Part shown: positions 1 to 8,201 of the stretch, in pieces | Position numbering within the stretch: position 1 is the first letter of the stretch | How the letters are laid out: each line of letters opens with the position of its first letter | DNA from: Pseudomonas costantinii | GTDB taxonomy: Bacteria > Pseudomonadota > Gammaproteobacteria > Pseudomonadales > Pseudomonadaceae | Reading direction: 5' to 3' | DNA: 64,000 bases | Assembly: GCF_001870435.1 (NCBI RefSeq) | Contig: NZ_MDDR01000016.1 | Location: 62,001 to 126,000 of the forward strand | The notes under the pieces: generated by a model | Told to the model about the DNA's origin: nothing | What the model saw: only the letters and a program-made list of their open reading frames with translations | Databases searched by the model: none | Position numbers and translations under genes: made by a program

Positions 1-802
1 GCAGAGGCCGGTGCGGATCGATCTCGGGAATCGCCTCGATCAACGCCGCCGTATACGGATGACGTGGCGAGGTAAAGACCGCCTCCACCGGCCCCTCTTC
101 GACAATCTTGCCCAGGTACATCACCGCCACGCGGTCGCACAGGCGACGCACGATGGCCAGGTCATGGGCAATAAACAGGATCGCCAGGTTCATACGCTGC
201 TGCAGTTCCAGAAGCAGGTTGATGATCTGGCCCTGGATCGACACATCCAGCGCCGCCACGCACTCATCGGCGATGATCAGGCGCGGCTCCACCGCCAGCG
301 CCCGCGCAATACCGACACGCTGGCATTGGCCGCCGCTGAGGGAGCCGGGTTTGCGGCTGGCCAATTCTGGTCGCAGGCCGACCAGCTCGAGCAGTTCATC
401 GACGCGCCCTGGAATCTGTTCCGGAGTGACTTTGCACTGTACCCGCAGCACTTCGGCGATGGTTTCTCCGACGGTGTGGCGTGGGTTCAGTGCGGCGTAC
501 GGGTCCTGAAAGATCATCGCGGTTTCGTGGCGCAGGCGGGCAATGTCGATCGCGCTGCCGTGGGCCATGTCGATGCCGTCGAACAACACCTGACCGGCGC
601 TGATCGGATTGAGGTGCAAAATTGCCCGGCCCAGGGTGCTTTTGCCACTGCCGGACTCGCCCACCAACCCAAGGGTTTCGCCCGCCGCAAGGTTCAGCGA
701 AACACCATTCACCGCCCTCACCCACTGCTTGTTCAGGCCAAACAAACCACTGCCGGAAGCGGCAAACCGCACTTCCAGATCCTTGATCTGCAACAGGCTC
801 AT
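1..802 (-). CDS. Peptide ABC transporter ATP-binding protein (DppF/OppF type), 3' end outside the window
   Basis: This is the second ATPase of a di/oligopeptide importer; it would power uptake through the two inner-membrane permeases encoded upstream. Reading leftward from the ATG at 802, the protein shows Walker A GESGSGKST, the signature LSGGQCQR and Walker B LIIADECVAALD, then the HDL switch region and the HPYTAAL motif typical of this subfamily. The frame is open to base 1, so the C-terminus is missing. Its ATG overlaps the preceding gene's stop (ATGA), so it belongs to the same operon. No substrate-binding protein is seen in the window; it may lie beyond the left edge. The family call is firm; the substrate is inferred. 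Confidence 0.93.
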   Translation of the reverse strand, partial: MSLLQIKDLEVRFAASGSGLFGLNKQWVRAVNGVSLNLAAGETLGLVGESGSGKSTLGRAILHLNPISAGQVLFDGIDMAHGSAIDIARLRHETAMIFQDPYAALNPRHTVGETIAEVLRVQCKVTPEQIPGRVDELLELVGLRPELASRKPGSLSGGQCQRVGIARALAVEPRLIIADECVAALDVSIQGQIINLLLELQQRMNLAILFIAHDLAIVRRLCDRVAVMYLGKIVEEGPVEAVFTSPRHPYTAALIEAIPEIDPHRPL

Positions 803-1755
803 GGGCGTGCTCCCAAGGGGTAATGACAGGCCACTCGCGCGCCTTCCGGCAGCAACTCGGTGCACAAGGCGCCAACCTGCGGGCAGCGCGGATTGAAGCG
901 GCAACCAACGGGCAACGCATCCAGCAACGGCGGCTGACCGGGAATCGTGCGCAGCAAGGCATGCCCGCTGCTGTGGGCGGGTTGGCAGTCGATCAGACCA
1001 GCGGTATAAGGGTGTCGCGGATGAGCCAAGAGGTCGTATTTGCTACCGTGTTCGCACAGTCGCCCGGCATACATCACTGCGATGGAGTCGCAGGTTTGCG
1101 CCACCACGCCAAGGTCGTGGGTGATCATGATGATCGACAAGCCGCGACTGTCGCGCAGGTCCAGCAACAGACGCAGGATTTGCGCTTGCACGGTCACATC
1201 AAGGGCCGTGGTCGGCTCATCGGCAATCAACACTTTGGGATTGCAGCCCAATGCCACGGCGATCATCGCGCGCTGGCGCATGCCGCCGGAAAACTCGTGA
1301 GGGTAGTTGTCGACCCGCGCCTGAGGGTCGGGAATGCCGACCTGACGCAGCACGTCGATCGCTTGCAGGCGTGCATCTTTTTTCGATACACCCTGATGCA
1401 GGCGAATACCCTCGGCAATCTGCTCGCCGATACGCATCAACGGGTCGAGGTGGCTGCTGGGATTCTGGAAGATCATGCCCAACTGACCACCACGCACCGC
1501 GCGCATGCCCGCATCGTCCAGTGTCAGCAGGTCCTGACCCGCCAGCCGCACTGCGCCGCCTTGCACGCGCAGATTGGATGATGGCAACAGGCGCATCAGC
1601 CCACGACAAGCCATGGTCTTACCCGAGCCGCTCTCACCGACCAGACCGAGGATTTCGCCTTCAGCCAAGTCGAAGGACACGCGGTCGACCAAGGTGACAT
1701 CACGCCCAGCGTTATTGGCAATCACGCTCAAGTCCTGCACTTGCAACAGGCTCAT
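799..1755 (-). CDS. Peptide ABC transporter ATP-binding protein (DppD/OppD type)
   Basis: This is the first ATPase of the peptide importer, about 318 residues, normal for DppD. It has Walker [12 protein letters not shown], the signature FSGGMRQR, Walker [13 protein letters not shown] and an HDLGVVAQ switch. The C-terminal oligopeptide ABC extension is present ([10 protein letters not shown], then CRFNPRCP), which in the family can hold an iron-sulphur cluster or other Cys-rich element. The frame is open further upstream, but the ATG at 1755 overlaps the permease stop (ATGA) and begins the conserved [11 protein letters not shown]. Start and stop overlap both neighbours by 4 bases, indicating translational coupling. 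Confidence 0.95.
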   Translation of the reverse strand: MSLLQVQDLSVIANNAGRDVTLVDRVSFDLAEGEILGLVGESGSGKTMACRGLMRLLPSSNLRVQGGAVRLAGQDLLTLDDAGMRAVRGGQLGMIFQNPSSHLDPLMRIGEQIAEGIRLHQGVSKKDARLQAIDVLRQVGIPDPQARVDNYPHEFSGGMRQRAMIAVALGCNPKVLIADEPTTALDVTVQAQILRLLLDLRDSRGLSIIMITHDLGVVAQTCDSIAVMYAGRLCEHGSKYDLLAHPRHPYTAGLIDCQPAHSSGHALLRTIPGQPPLLDALPVGCRFNPRCPQVGALCTELLPEGARVACHYPLGARP

Positions 1756-2609
1756 GAGCGATCCCCCAACACTTGCGCCACACCATCGGCCAGCAGGCTG
1801 AAACCCATGGCCAGGGTCACGATGGCAAGACCGGGAAAGGTGCAGATCCACCAGGCGGTGGTAATGAACGCCTGCCCTTCAGCCACCATCGTCCCCCATT
1901 CGGCAGTCGGCGGTTGCACGCCCAGGCCCAGGTAGCTCACGGCTGCACCATTGAGTAACACCAGCACTGCGTCAGACATGGAAAACACGATCGAGCCAAA
2001 CATTGCGTTGGGCAGCAAATGCCGGAACAGGATGCGCCCATGGCCAAAACCCAGGCTCTTGGCGGCCAGGGCAAAGTCGCTTTCCTTGAGCACCAGAATC
2101 TGCGAGCGAATCAGCCGCGCATACGACACCCAGCCCACCAGCGCCATGGCGATATAGAAACTCTTCAAGCCCGGGCCGAGGATGGCCATGATCGCCAGCA
2201 TCAGCACCAGGAACGGGAAGGCCAGAATCACGTCGATCACGCGCATGCAAAAGCTGTCGAAACGCCCACCGATATAGCCGGAGACCGCGCCGACAAAGGT
2301 GCCGATCATAAACGGGAAGATCACACCGACGATGGCCAACTGCAGGTCGATACGAGCGCCCCAGATCACCCTCGAAAGAATGTCCCGACCATAGTTATCC
2401 GTGCCAAATGGATGAGCCAGGCTTGGGGCCAACAAACTGAACTCGGTGTTCTGTGCAATCGGGTCATAGGGCGCGATCCACGGCGCAAACAGCGCCAGGG
2501 CAAACCACGTGAACAGGATCAACAGGCCCCACGCAGCGGTCAGCCGGCCGTTGCGAAAACCAAAACGCAGGCGCAAACGCCAGGGGGCAATCAGTGGGCG
2601 GCTGCTCAT
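1752..2609 (-). CDS. Peptide ABC transporter permease (DppC type)
   Basis: Inner-membrane permease of the peptide importer, 285 residues. A cytoplasmic N-terminus is followed by a first membrane helix (about 25-47), then HPFGTDNYGRDILSRV, the usual DppC signature, then five more hydrophobic segments. The EAA loop is visible around ALAAKSLGFGHGRILFRHLLPN, which docks onto the ATPases. Four-base overlaps with the genes on either side support a single transcript pipA-like-dppB-dppC-dppD-dppF. The assignment rests on family motifs; I cannot tell peptides from other amides as substrate. Confidence 0.95.
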   Translation of the reverse strand: MSSRPLIAPWRLRLRFGFRNGRLTAAWGLLILFTWFALALFAPWIAPYDPIAQNTEFSLLAPSLAHPFGTDNYGRDILSRVIWGARIDLQLAIVGVIFPFMIGTFVGAVSGYIGGRFDSFCMRVIDVILAFPFLVLMLAIMAILGPGLKSFYIAMALVGWVSYARLIRSQILVLKESDFALAAKSLGFGHGRILFRHLLPNAMFGSIVFSMSDAVLVLLNGAAVSYLGLGVQPPTAEWGTMVAEGQAFITTAWWICTFPGLAIVTLAMGFSLLADGVAQVLGDRS

Positions 2610-3553
2610 TGCATCTTCACCCGCGGGTCGAGGGCGACCGTGGCCACGTCAGCCAGGAAGTTGACCACCACCGTCGCGCACGCCAGCACCATCGCCACGC
2701 CCTGCACCACCATGTAGTCGCGTGTGAAGATCCCGCGCACCAGCAACTGGCCGATGCCGGGAATGGCGAACAAGCTTTCGATCACCACGGTGCCGCTGAT
2801 CAGCCAACCAATGTTCACCGCCAGCAGGTTGACCGCCGGCACCAGGGAGTTGGGCAACACATGGCGGCGGAACACAGCGGCCTCCGACAACCCACGCGCC
2901 CGGGCGGCGGTGACGTGGTCAGCCTGCAACTCCATCAACATGCTCGCCCGCAGGTTGCGCACCAGCACTGCCGACAGCGCGAGCGCAATGGTCAAACACG
3001 GCAGGACCATGTGGTGAGCCTTGTCCACGAAGGTACGACCGTAGCCGGACACCGGGAACAACCCCCATTGCACACTCAGCAACAGGATCAGCATCAAGCC
3101 CAGCCAGAATGCCGGCATGCCCAGGCCGACCGTGGTGAACACACGGATCAGGTTATCCGCCCAGCCCCCCTTATTTCGCGCCGCCACCGTCGCCAGCGGC
3201 ACCGCGATCAACAGCGCCAACACCACACTGCCCAGCACCAACACCAGCGTCGGCTCGATTCGGGTGACGATCAGCTTCAGGGCGTCGACCTTGTACAGCA
3301 GCGATTGCCCAAGGTCGCCCTTGAGCAAGTTTTTCAAAAAGTAGAAATATTGCAGCCACAAAGGCTGATCAAGGCCGTACTGGGCGCGGATCTTCAGCAA
3401 GGCATCCGGTGTACTGCGTGAGCCTAATAAGGCTCGCGCAGGATCGCCGGGAATCGAACGCACCAGCACAAAAGTGATCAGGCTGATGCCAAACAGCACC
3501 GGCAGCAATTGCAGCGGCCGGGACAGCACAAAACGATAACGCGCCAGGTTCAT
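2606..3553 (-). CDS. Peptide ABC transporter permease (DppB type)
   Basis: Inner-membrane permease partner of the DppC-like protein, 315 residues. It opens with a membrane helix (LLPVLFGISLITFVLV) followed by RSIPGDPARALLG, characteristic of DppB/OppB. The EAA loop reads VTAARARGLSEAAVFRRHVLPN near residues 215-236. The start lies only 3 bases after the stop of the iminopeptidase-like gene, so peptide cleavage and transport are expected to be co-expressed. The 3' end overlaps dppC by 4 bases. Confidence 0.95.
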   Translation of the reverse strand: MNLARYRFVLSRPLQLLPVLFGISLITFVLVRSIPGDPARALLGSRSTPDALLKIRAQYGLDQPLWLQYFYFLKNLLKGDLGQSLLYKVDALKLIVTRIEPTLVLVLGSVVLALLIAVPLATVAARNKGGWADNLIRVFTTVGLGMPAFWLGLMLILLLSVQWGLFPVSGYGRTFVDKAHHMVLPCLTIALALSAVLVRNLRASMLMELQADHVTAARARGLSEAAVFRRHVLPNSLVPAVNLLAVNIGWLISGTVVIESLFAIPGIGQLLVRGIFTRDYMVVQGVAMVLACATVVVNFLADVATVALDPRVKMQ

Positions 3554-3556
3554 CCG

Positions 3557-4444
3557 TCAGCCCCGGTGACGAGCGAGGAAGTCCAGCAGCACCGGGAAGT
3601 ACGCATGGGGTTCCTCATAAAACGGCATATGGCTGCTATTGGGAAACACGTGCAACTCGGCGTGCTTGGCCGCCAGCTTCATGCGCAGGGCGCAGGCCGG
3701 GGTGAGTTCGTCGTGCTGGCCGGTGGTGATCAGGATCGGCATCTTGAAATCGGCCATCTCGGGGATACGGTTCCAGTCCTTGAGGTTGCCGATATAGAGA
3801 AATTCGTTGGGGCCTTGCATGGTTTCGTAGGGGCCCATGTTCCAGTCGTCGAGGGAGCGTTTGACCGGCTCGGGCCATTCGTCCAGGCGGCAAACATGGC
3901 GGTAATTGAGCAAGGTAATCGCGGCCTGGTACTGCGGGTGATCCAGGGTGCCCATCGCTTCATGACGCTGCATCATGGCCACGGTTTCGCTGCCGAGGGC
4001 GCCGCGCAGGCGTTCGAGTTCTTGGGAAAGGTGCGGAATGTCGCCGACCGTGTTTTCGAGGATCAGGCTTTTCAACGCATCAGGGTAATGGATGGCGTAT
4101 TCGATACCCAGCCAGCCGCCCCAGGAATGCCCCAGCAAATGCACGCGACCCAAGCCCAGGGTTTGGCGCACGGTTTCGACTTCTTCGACATAACGGCGGA
4201 TTTCCCACAGGGAAACATCGGTCGGTCTGGCTGATGCGCCGGTGCCAAGCTGGTCGAATGCAACCACTCGCAGGTTATGCTCTTTGAGCCAGCCATGGGC
4301 GTCGCGCAAGTAGTCACATGGCAACCCCGGGCCGCCGTTGAGACACAAGAGCACCTCATCGCCGTCACCAAAGCTATAGACCACGAGGTTATGGCCGTCG
4401 ACCGCCACGTTGTACTGCTGGTCGGGGGCAATTTCACGCCACAT
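3557..4444 (-). CDS. Proline iminopeptidase-like alpha/beta hydrolase (peptidase S33; PipA-like)
   Basis: Cytoplasmic alpha/beta-hydrolase of 295 residues, related to proline iminopeptidases and L-amino-acid amidases. It shows the oxyanion-hole motif NGGPG at 36-40, the nucleophile elbow GHSWGG at 105-110 (Ser107), an Asp in TTGQHDELTP and a C-terminal catalytic His in SSHMP. The ATG at 4444 was chosen because it has an AAGGAAAG ribosome site; the frame stays open 54 codons further. It is the first gene of an operon with the peptide ABC transporter and is divergent from a LuxR-type regulator. In PipR-type loci the equivalent gene is activated by the regulator; here that is inferred. Confidence 0.9.
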   Translation of the reverse strand: MWREIAPDQQYNVAVDGHNLVVYSFGDGDEVLLCLNGGPGLPCDYLRDAHGWLKEHNLRVVAFDQLGTGASARPTDVSLWEIRRYVEEVETVRQTLGLGRVHLLGHSWGGWLGIEYAIHYPDALKSLILENTVGDIPHLSQELERLRGALGSETVAMMQRHEAMGTLDHPQYQAAITLLNYRHVCRLDEWPEPVKRSLDDWNMGPYETMQGPNEFLYIGNLKDWNRIPEMADFKMPILITTGQHDELTPACALRMKLAAKHAELHVFPNSSHMPFYEEPHAYFPVLLDFLARHRG

Positions 4445-4526
4445 GCATACTTTCCTTGTGTTGTATCGGCCTGGCAGGTAGCGGCCGTTTATCAGGCCAA
4501 CACTACCGAGGATGCCGTGCGTCCAT

Positions 4527-4548
4527 AACCTAGTATTTCTTATAGGTT
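4527..4548. promoter_or_regulatory. lux-box-like inverted repeat in the hydrolase/luxR intergenic region
   Basis: A perfect inverted repeat of AACCTA and TAGGTT with a 10-base spacer; the 20-base core is ACCTA-N10-TAGGT, the layout of a classical lux box. A plausible leftward -10 (TAGTGT on the minus strand, 4500-4505) would place the start point about 43 bases from the box centre, the usual activation geometry. A near-identical element precedes the second hydrolase gene. Binding by the neighbouring LuxR protein is inferred. Confidence 0.7.
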
Positions 4549-4627
4549 TGGCCTGGCAGTCCTTCGCCGGGGCGTGGCATTCTACTTGCAGCAAGTCGAG
4601 ATTCAAATGAATTCGGGAGCAGAACGG

Positions 4628-5392
4628 ATGCTGGCTAAGCTAACTGCCTTCAATAATCGTCTGATGCCGGGCAGGAGCCTGGATGAACAGATGGACAATA
4701 CGTTTATTCTCGCCCAGCAGTTGGGCTTCGATGCACTGGTGTACGACTACACCCCGGTGCCCATCGACCTGAATGGCGCACTGATTACCCCATCGGTGTT
4801 GCAGTTGCGCAACACGCCGACTGATTGGCAGGCCTTGTGGTGCAGCGCAGGGTTTTACCAGATCGACCCGGTGCAACACCTGGCCCTGAGCACGGTATCG
4901 CCGTTCGTTTGGTCCTATGAGGCAAAGGCTGAGACCGCGCTGCAAAGGATCATCGACCCTTGCCACGCACCTGTTTCTTCTTATCTGCATGAGCGGCAAC
5001 TGACCTGTGGCGTCAGTGTGCCGATTCACCTGCCTCGGGGCGGTTTCGCGTCGCTGACCGGCCTGCGTATCGGCAAGGCGCGCACGGTATTGCAGGATGC
5101 GCAGCAGACCCTGGCCGATTTCAGCCTGATTACCCATGCCTTGCAGGAAGCGGCCTACCCGCTGTTCAGCAAAGAGCTACGAACTTACCCGCATATTCAT
5201 CTGACCAAGCGCGAGCGCGAATGCCTGAAATGGGCCGCCGACGGCCTGACCGCCGCCGAAATCGCCACGCAACTGAGCCGCTCACTGGCCGTAGTCACCC
5301 TGCACCTGGCCTCGGCGATGCACAAATTGGGTGCAAAAAACCGCGTCCAGGCGGTGGTTCGCGCCACTCATTACCGCTTGCTGGAAGATTGA
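4628..5392 (+). CDS. LuxR-family solo regulator, plant-signal (PipR/OryR/PsoR) type
   Basis: Transcription factor of about 254 residues with an N-terminal autoinducer-binding-like domain and a C-terminal GerE helix-turn-helix (LTKRERECLKWAADGLTAAEIA, about 192-245). Of the residues that define AHL-binding LuxR proteins, Trp67, Asp80-Pro81, Trp95 and Gly128 are kept, but the Tyr four residues after the first Trp (TraR Tyr61) is Trp71. This change marks the plant-associated LuxR solos, which do not sense AHLs. No luxI is present. The start at 4628 has GGGAG eight bases upstream; an ATG at 4607 and a GTG at 4574 are alternatives. It sits between two hydrolase genes and opposite a peptide transporter, as in PipR loci. 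Confidence 0.92.
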   Translation: MLAKLTAFNNRLMPGRSLDEQMDNTFILAQQLGFDALVYDYTPVPIDLNGALITPSVLQLRNTPTDWQALWCSAGFYQIDPVQHLALSTVSPFVWSYEAKAETALQRIIDPCHAPVSSYLHERQLTCGVSVPIHLPRGGFASLTGLRIGKARTVLQDAQQTLADFSLITHALQEAAYPLFSKELRTYPHIHLTKRERECLKWAADGLTAAEIATQLSRSLAVVTLHLASAMHKLGAKNRVQAVVRATHYRLLED

Positions 5393-5404
5393 TCCGTCGG
5401 CAAA

Positions 5405-5424
5405 ACCTAGCTGTTTTGCTAGTT
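5405..5424. promoter_or_regulatory. Second lux-box-like element, before the amidase-like gene
   Basis: ACCTA-N10-TAGTT, sharing ACCTAG, a central T run and the 20-base spacing with the element at 4528-4547; the inner CTAGC/GCTAG arms are perfect. A possible -10 (TATCGT, 5446-5451) puts the box about 42 bases upstream of the likely start point, overlapping the -35 region. It lies 61 bases before the amidase ATG. Regulation by the LuxR solo is inferred from this similarity. Confidence 0.65.
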
Positions 5425-5484
5425 ACTTAAACTTCGCATGCCGATTATCGTATCCCTGATCCTTTTTTCAGAGCAGGGTACGAA

Positions 5485-6417
5485 ATGGAATTCATCGAGA
5501 AAATCCGCGAAGGTTATGCGGCATTCGGCGCCTACCAGACCTGGTACCGCGTCACTGGCGACCTGACTACCGGCCGTACACCGTTGGTGATCATCCACGG
5601 CGGTCCCGGCTGCACCCATGACTACGTCGACGCCTTCAAGGACGTCGCCGCCAGCGGTCATGCGGTTATTCACTACGATCAACTGGGCAATGGCCGCTCC
5701 ACGCATTTGCCCGACAAAGACCCGTCTTTCTGGACCATCAGTTTGTTCCTCGAAGAGCTGAACAACCTGTTGGACCATCTGCAAATCAGCGACAACTACG
5801 CGATCCTCGGGCAATCCTGGGGCGGCATGCTCGGCAGCGAACACGCGATCCTCCAGCCGAAGGGCTTGCGCGCGTTTATCCCAGCCAACTCGCCGACGTG
5901 CATGCGCACCTGGGTCAGCGAAGCCAACCGCCTGCGCAAACTGTTGCCCGAAGGCGTGCATGAAACCCTGCTCAAGCACGAACAGGCCGGCACTTACCAA
6001 GACCCGGAATACCTTGGCGCCTCGCGAATTTTCTATGACCAGCATGTGTGCCGGGTCAACCCGTGGCCGGAAGAAGTGGCGCGCACCTTCGCCCAGGTCG
6101 ATTCAGACCCGACGGTGTACCACGCCATGAGCGGCCCGACTGAGTTCCACGTGATCGGCAGCCTGAAGGACTGGAATGTGATTGGCCGCCTGTCGGCGAT
6201 CAATGTGCCGACCCTGGTAATCTCCGGCCGACACGACGAGGCCACACCGTTGGTGGTCAAGCCGTTCCTGGACGAGATCGCGGATGTGCGCTGGGCGCTG
6301 TTTGAAGACTCCAGCCACATGCCCCACGTGGAAGAACGTCAAGCGTGCATGGGGACAGTGGTGAAGTTTCTGGATGAGGCGTGTTCAGTGCCGCACAAGG
6401 TACTTAAAGCCAGCTGA
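5485..6417 (+). CDS. L-amino-acid amidase / proline iminopeptidase-like hydrolase
   Basis: Alpha/beta hydrolase of 310 residues, the same length as, and from memory strongly similar to, the L-amino-acid (prolinamide) amidase LaaA of Pseudomonas azotoformans. Motifs: HGGPG at 38-42, GQSWGG with nucleophile Ser111, an Asp in SGRHDEATP and the His of SSHMPHVEE. It is a paralogue of the 3557-4444 product, sharing the cap-region motifs HVCR, WP and GPxEF. It is convergent with nothing and follows the LuxR gene by 92 bases. It probably releases amino acids from plant-derived amides or small peptides, but the substrate cannot be read from the sequence. Confidence 0.9.
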   Translation: MEFIEKIREGYAAFGAYQTWYRVTGDLTTGRTPLVIIHGGPGCTHDYVDAFKDVAASGHAVIHYDQLGNGRSTHLPDKDPSFWTISLFLEELNNLLDHLQISDNYAILGQSWGGMLGSEHAILQPKGLRAFIPANSPTCMRTWVSEANRLRKLLPEGVHETLLKHEQAGTYQDPEYLGASRIFYDQHVCRVNPWPEEVARTFAQVDSDPTVYHAMSGPTEFHVIGSLKDWNVIGRLSAINVPTLVISGRHDEATPLVVKPFLDEIADVRWALFEDSSHMPHVEERQACMGTVVKFLDEACSVPHKVLKAS

Positions 6418-6429
6418 ATTGCTAACGCT

Positions 6430-6522
6430 GCGTAGCAGCTGTCGAGCCTTGGCGAGGCTGCGTCGGCGGTGTGTCTGATACACCGCTTACGCAGCCTTGC
6501 CAAGGCTCGACAGCTGCTACGC
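6430..6522. repeat. 93-base near-perfect palindrome (intergenic inverted repeat, family A)
   Basis: Two 34-base arms (6430-6463 and 6489-6522) differ at one base when inverted, and the loop itself pairs further through GCGGTGT and ACACCGC. The element lies between two gene 3' ends. A second full copy is at 37073-37163 and a single-arm copy at 12464-12498. It could act as a bidirectional terminator or mRNA stabiliser, but repetition across sites points to a dispersed REP-like element. Confidence 0.85.
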
Positions 6523-6526
6523 AAAT

Positions 6527-8029
6527 TTAAGCTTCGCTTGTCTCGGCCTCGGCCACTTTCCTTGGCGTCTCGGCCACCAACGGAATCTCCTTATCTTCGG
6601 CATCGAACAGCTTGCCGCCACGGAAATAATCCCCATCACGCAACGCCGCCACGTCTTGGAAGCACAAGCTGCGCTCAGTCCCCGCCACAAACACCGACTG
6701 CTGGTCCGAGTTACCGGCGGTAAAGTGGTTGAACGCCAGGTTCAGCAGGATCGCCATGATCGCCGACGAACTGATACCCGAGTGGAAAATGGTCGCAAAC
6801 CAGGTCGGAAAGTGATCGTAGAAGTTCGGGGCGGCGATAGGGATCATGCCGAAACCGATGGAAGTGGCAACGATGATCAGGTTCATGTTGTTGCGGTAGT
6901 CCACCTTGGACAGCGTGCGAATACCGCTCGCCGCCACGGTGCCGAACAGCACAATACCGGCACCGCCGAGCACCGATGTCGGTACTGCTGCAATCACCCG
7001 ACCCATGAAGGGCAGCAGGCCGAGAACCACCAGGAACACTCCGCCCGTCGCCACTACAAAACGGCTCTTAACCCCGGTAACCGCCACCAGGCCGACGTTC
7101 TGAGCGAACGCGCTCTGGGTGAATGAACCGAAGATCGGCGCGAACATGCTCGACAGCATGTCGGCGCGCAAACCGTTACCCAGGCGTTTTGAGTCAACCT
7201 TGGTGTCGATGATCTCACCCACCGCCAGGATGTCCGCCGAAGTTTCCACCAGGGTCACCATCACCACGATACACATGGAAATGATCGCAGCCACGTGGAA
7301 GGTTGGCATGCCGAAATGGAATGGCGCAGGAAAACCGAACATCGGCCCTTGAGTCACACCGGAGAAATCCGCCATACCAAGGAACACCGCAATCACCGTG
7401 CCGATCACCATTGCCAGCAGAATCGACAAACGCGAGATCGTTGCACTGCCAATCTTGCTCAGCAGTAACACCAGAGCCAAGGTCAACGCAGCCAGGCCAA
7501 TATTCGACATGCTGCCAAAATCCGCCGCACGGCTATTGCCGCCCATGGCCCAACGCGCCGCAACAGGCATCAGGGTCAGGCCGATGGTGGTGATCACGAT
7601 GCCGGTCACCAGCGGCGGAAAAAACTTGGTGATCCGTGAGAACACCGGGGTAATCAACAGCCCGATAAACGACGCGGCCATCACCGCCCCGAGTATCGCC
7701 GGCACCCCGCCAGCGCCATCACTGCCGACAATCGCGACCATGGTTGCCACACCGGCAAACGACACGCCCTGCACCAGCGGCAACTGGCAGCCAAAAAATG
7801 GCAGGCCAAGGGTTTGCAACAGCGTGGCAAGGCCACCGGCAAACAGCGACGCGGCGATCAACAAACCGATATCCGCCGGCGACAACCCAGCCGCCTGACC
7901 GACGATCAAAGGCACGGCAACAATGCCGCCGTACATGGTGAGCACATGTTGCAGGCCGTAAGCCATGTTGGCGGCGACACCGAGATTTTCATCTTCTGGC
8001 CGCTGCGGTGACGCCTTCGGGATAGTCAT
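6527..8029 (-). CDS. NCS2-family xanthine/uric acid permease
   Basis: Inner-membrane purine:proton symporter of 500 residues with about 12-14 hydrophobic segments. The NCS2 signature is present as AQNVGLVAVTGVKSR, the form found in xanthine/urate rather than uracil carriers, and a conserved acidic motif VTLVETSADILAVGE lies in the middle. The C-terminal tail is long and charged. The start at 8029 (MTIPKASPQ) precedes the conserved NLGVAANMAYGLQHVLTMYGG; the frame is open 40 codons further. It is divergent from a LysR regulator that probably controls it, and near a Tsx-like channel and PunC. Confidence 0.92.
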   Translation of the reverse strand: MTIPKASPQRPEDENLGVAANMAYGLQHVLTMYGGIVAVPLIVGQAAGLSPADIGLLIAASLFAGGLATLLQTLGLPFFGCQLPLVQGVSFAGVATMVAIVGSDGAGGVPAILGAVMAASFIGLLITPVFSRITKFFPPLVTGIVITTIGLTLMPVAARWAMGGNSRAADFGSMSNIGLAALTLALVLLLSKIGSATISRLSILLAMVIGTVIAVFLGMADFSGVTQGPMFGFPAPFHFGMPTFHVAAIISMCIVVMVTLVETSADILAVGEIIDTKVDSKRLGNGLRADMLSSMFAPIFGSFTQSAFAQNVGLVAVTGVKSRFVVATGGVFLVVLGLLPFMGRVIAAVPTSVLGGAGIVLFGTVAASGIRTLSKVDYRNNMNLIIVATSIGFGMIPIAAPNFYDHFPTWFATIFHSGISSSAIMAILLNLAFNHFTAGNSDQQSVFVAGTERSLCFQDVAALRDGDYFRGGKLFDAEDKEIPLVAETPRKVAEAETSEA

Positions 8030-8096
8030 GGTGAGGGGTTCTCTGTTTTTGTTGTGCCGCCACTGTATGCAAAGGAAAGATGGGATGTCCATAGAG

Positions 8097-8106
8097 TTGT
8101 ATACAA
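8097..8106. promoter_or_regulatory. TTGTATACAA palindrome in the permease/LysR intergenic region
   Basis: A perfect 10-base palindrome, with a degenerate copy CTGTATGCAA about 25 bases away at 8072-8081. It lies 68 bases upstream of the permease start and about 95 bases before the LysR start, where an operator would be expected. Palindromes of this form are often bound by GntR-type regulators, so the adjacent LysR protein need not be its reader. It also overlaps a possible leftward -10 region. Confidence 0.45.
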
Positions 8107-8201
8107 TCAATTTCACAATAATCATGGCAGCGGCGTTACAAAAATCCATTCAGCCGCCCTGCCCCGTGGCTTGAAGCCGCGTACAAAGGGACTTGAAAAA
8201 A

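Noticed and set aside
11..3421. Long open plus-strand frames opposite the ABC transporter genes
   Set aside because: They are the antisense of well-supported minus-strand ABC genes; their translations are Arg/His/Gln-rich without family motifs.
4445..5484. A luxI-type AHL synthase partnering the LuxR protein
   Set aside because: No such frame exists; both neighbours are alpha/beta hydrolases and the ligand-site Tyr is replaced by Trp.
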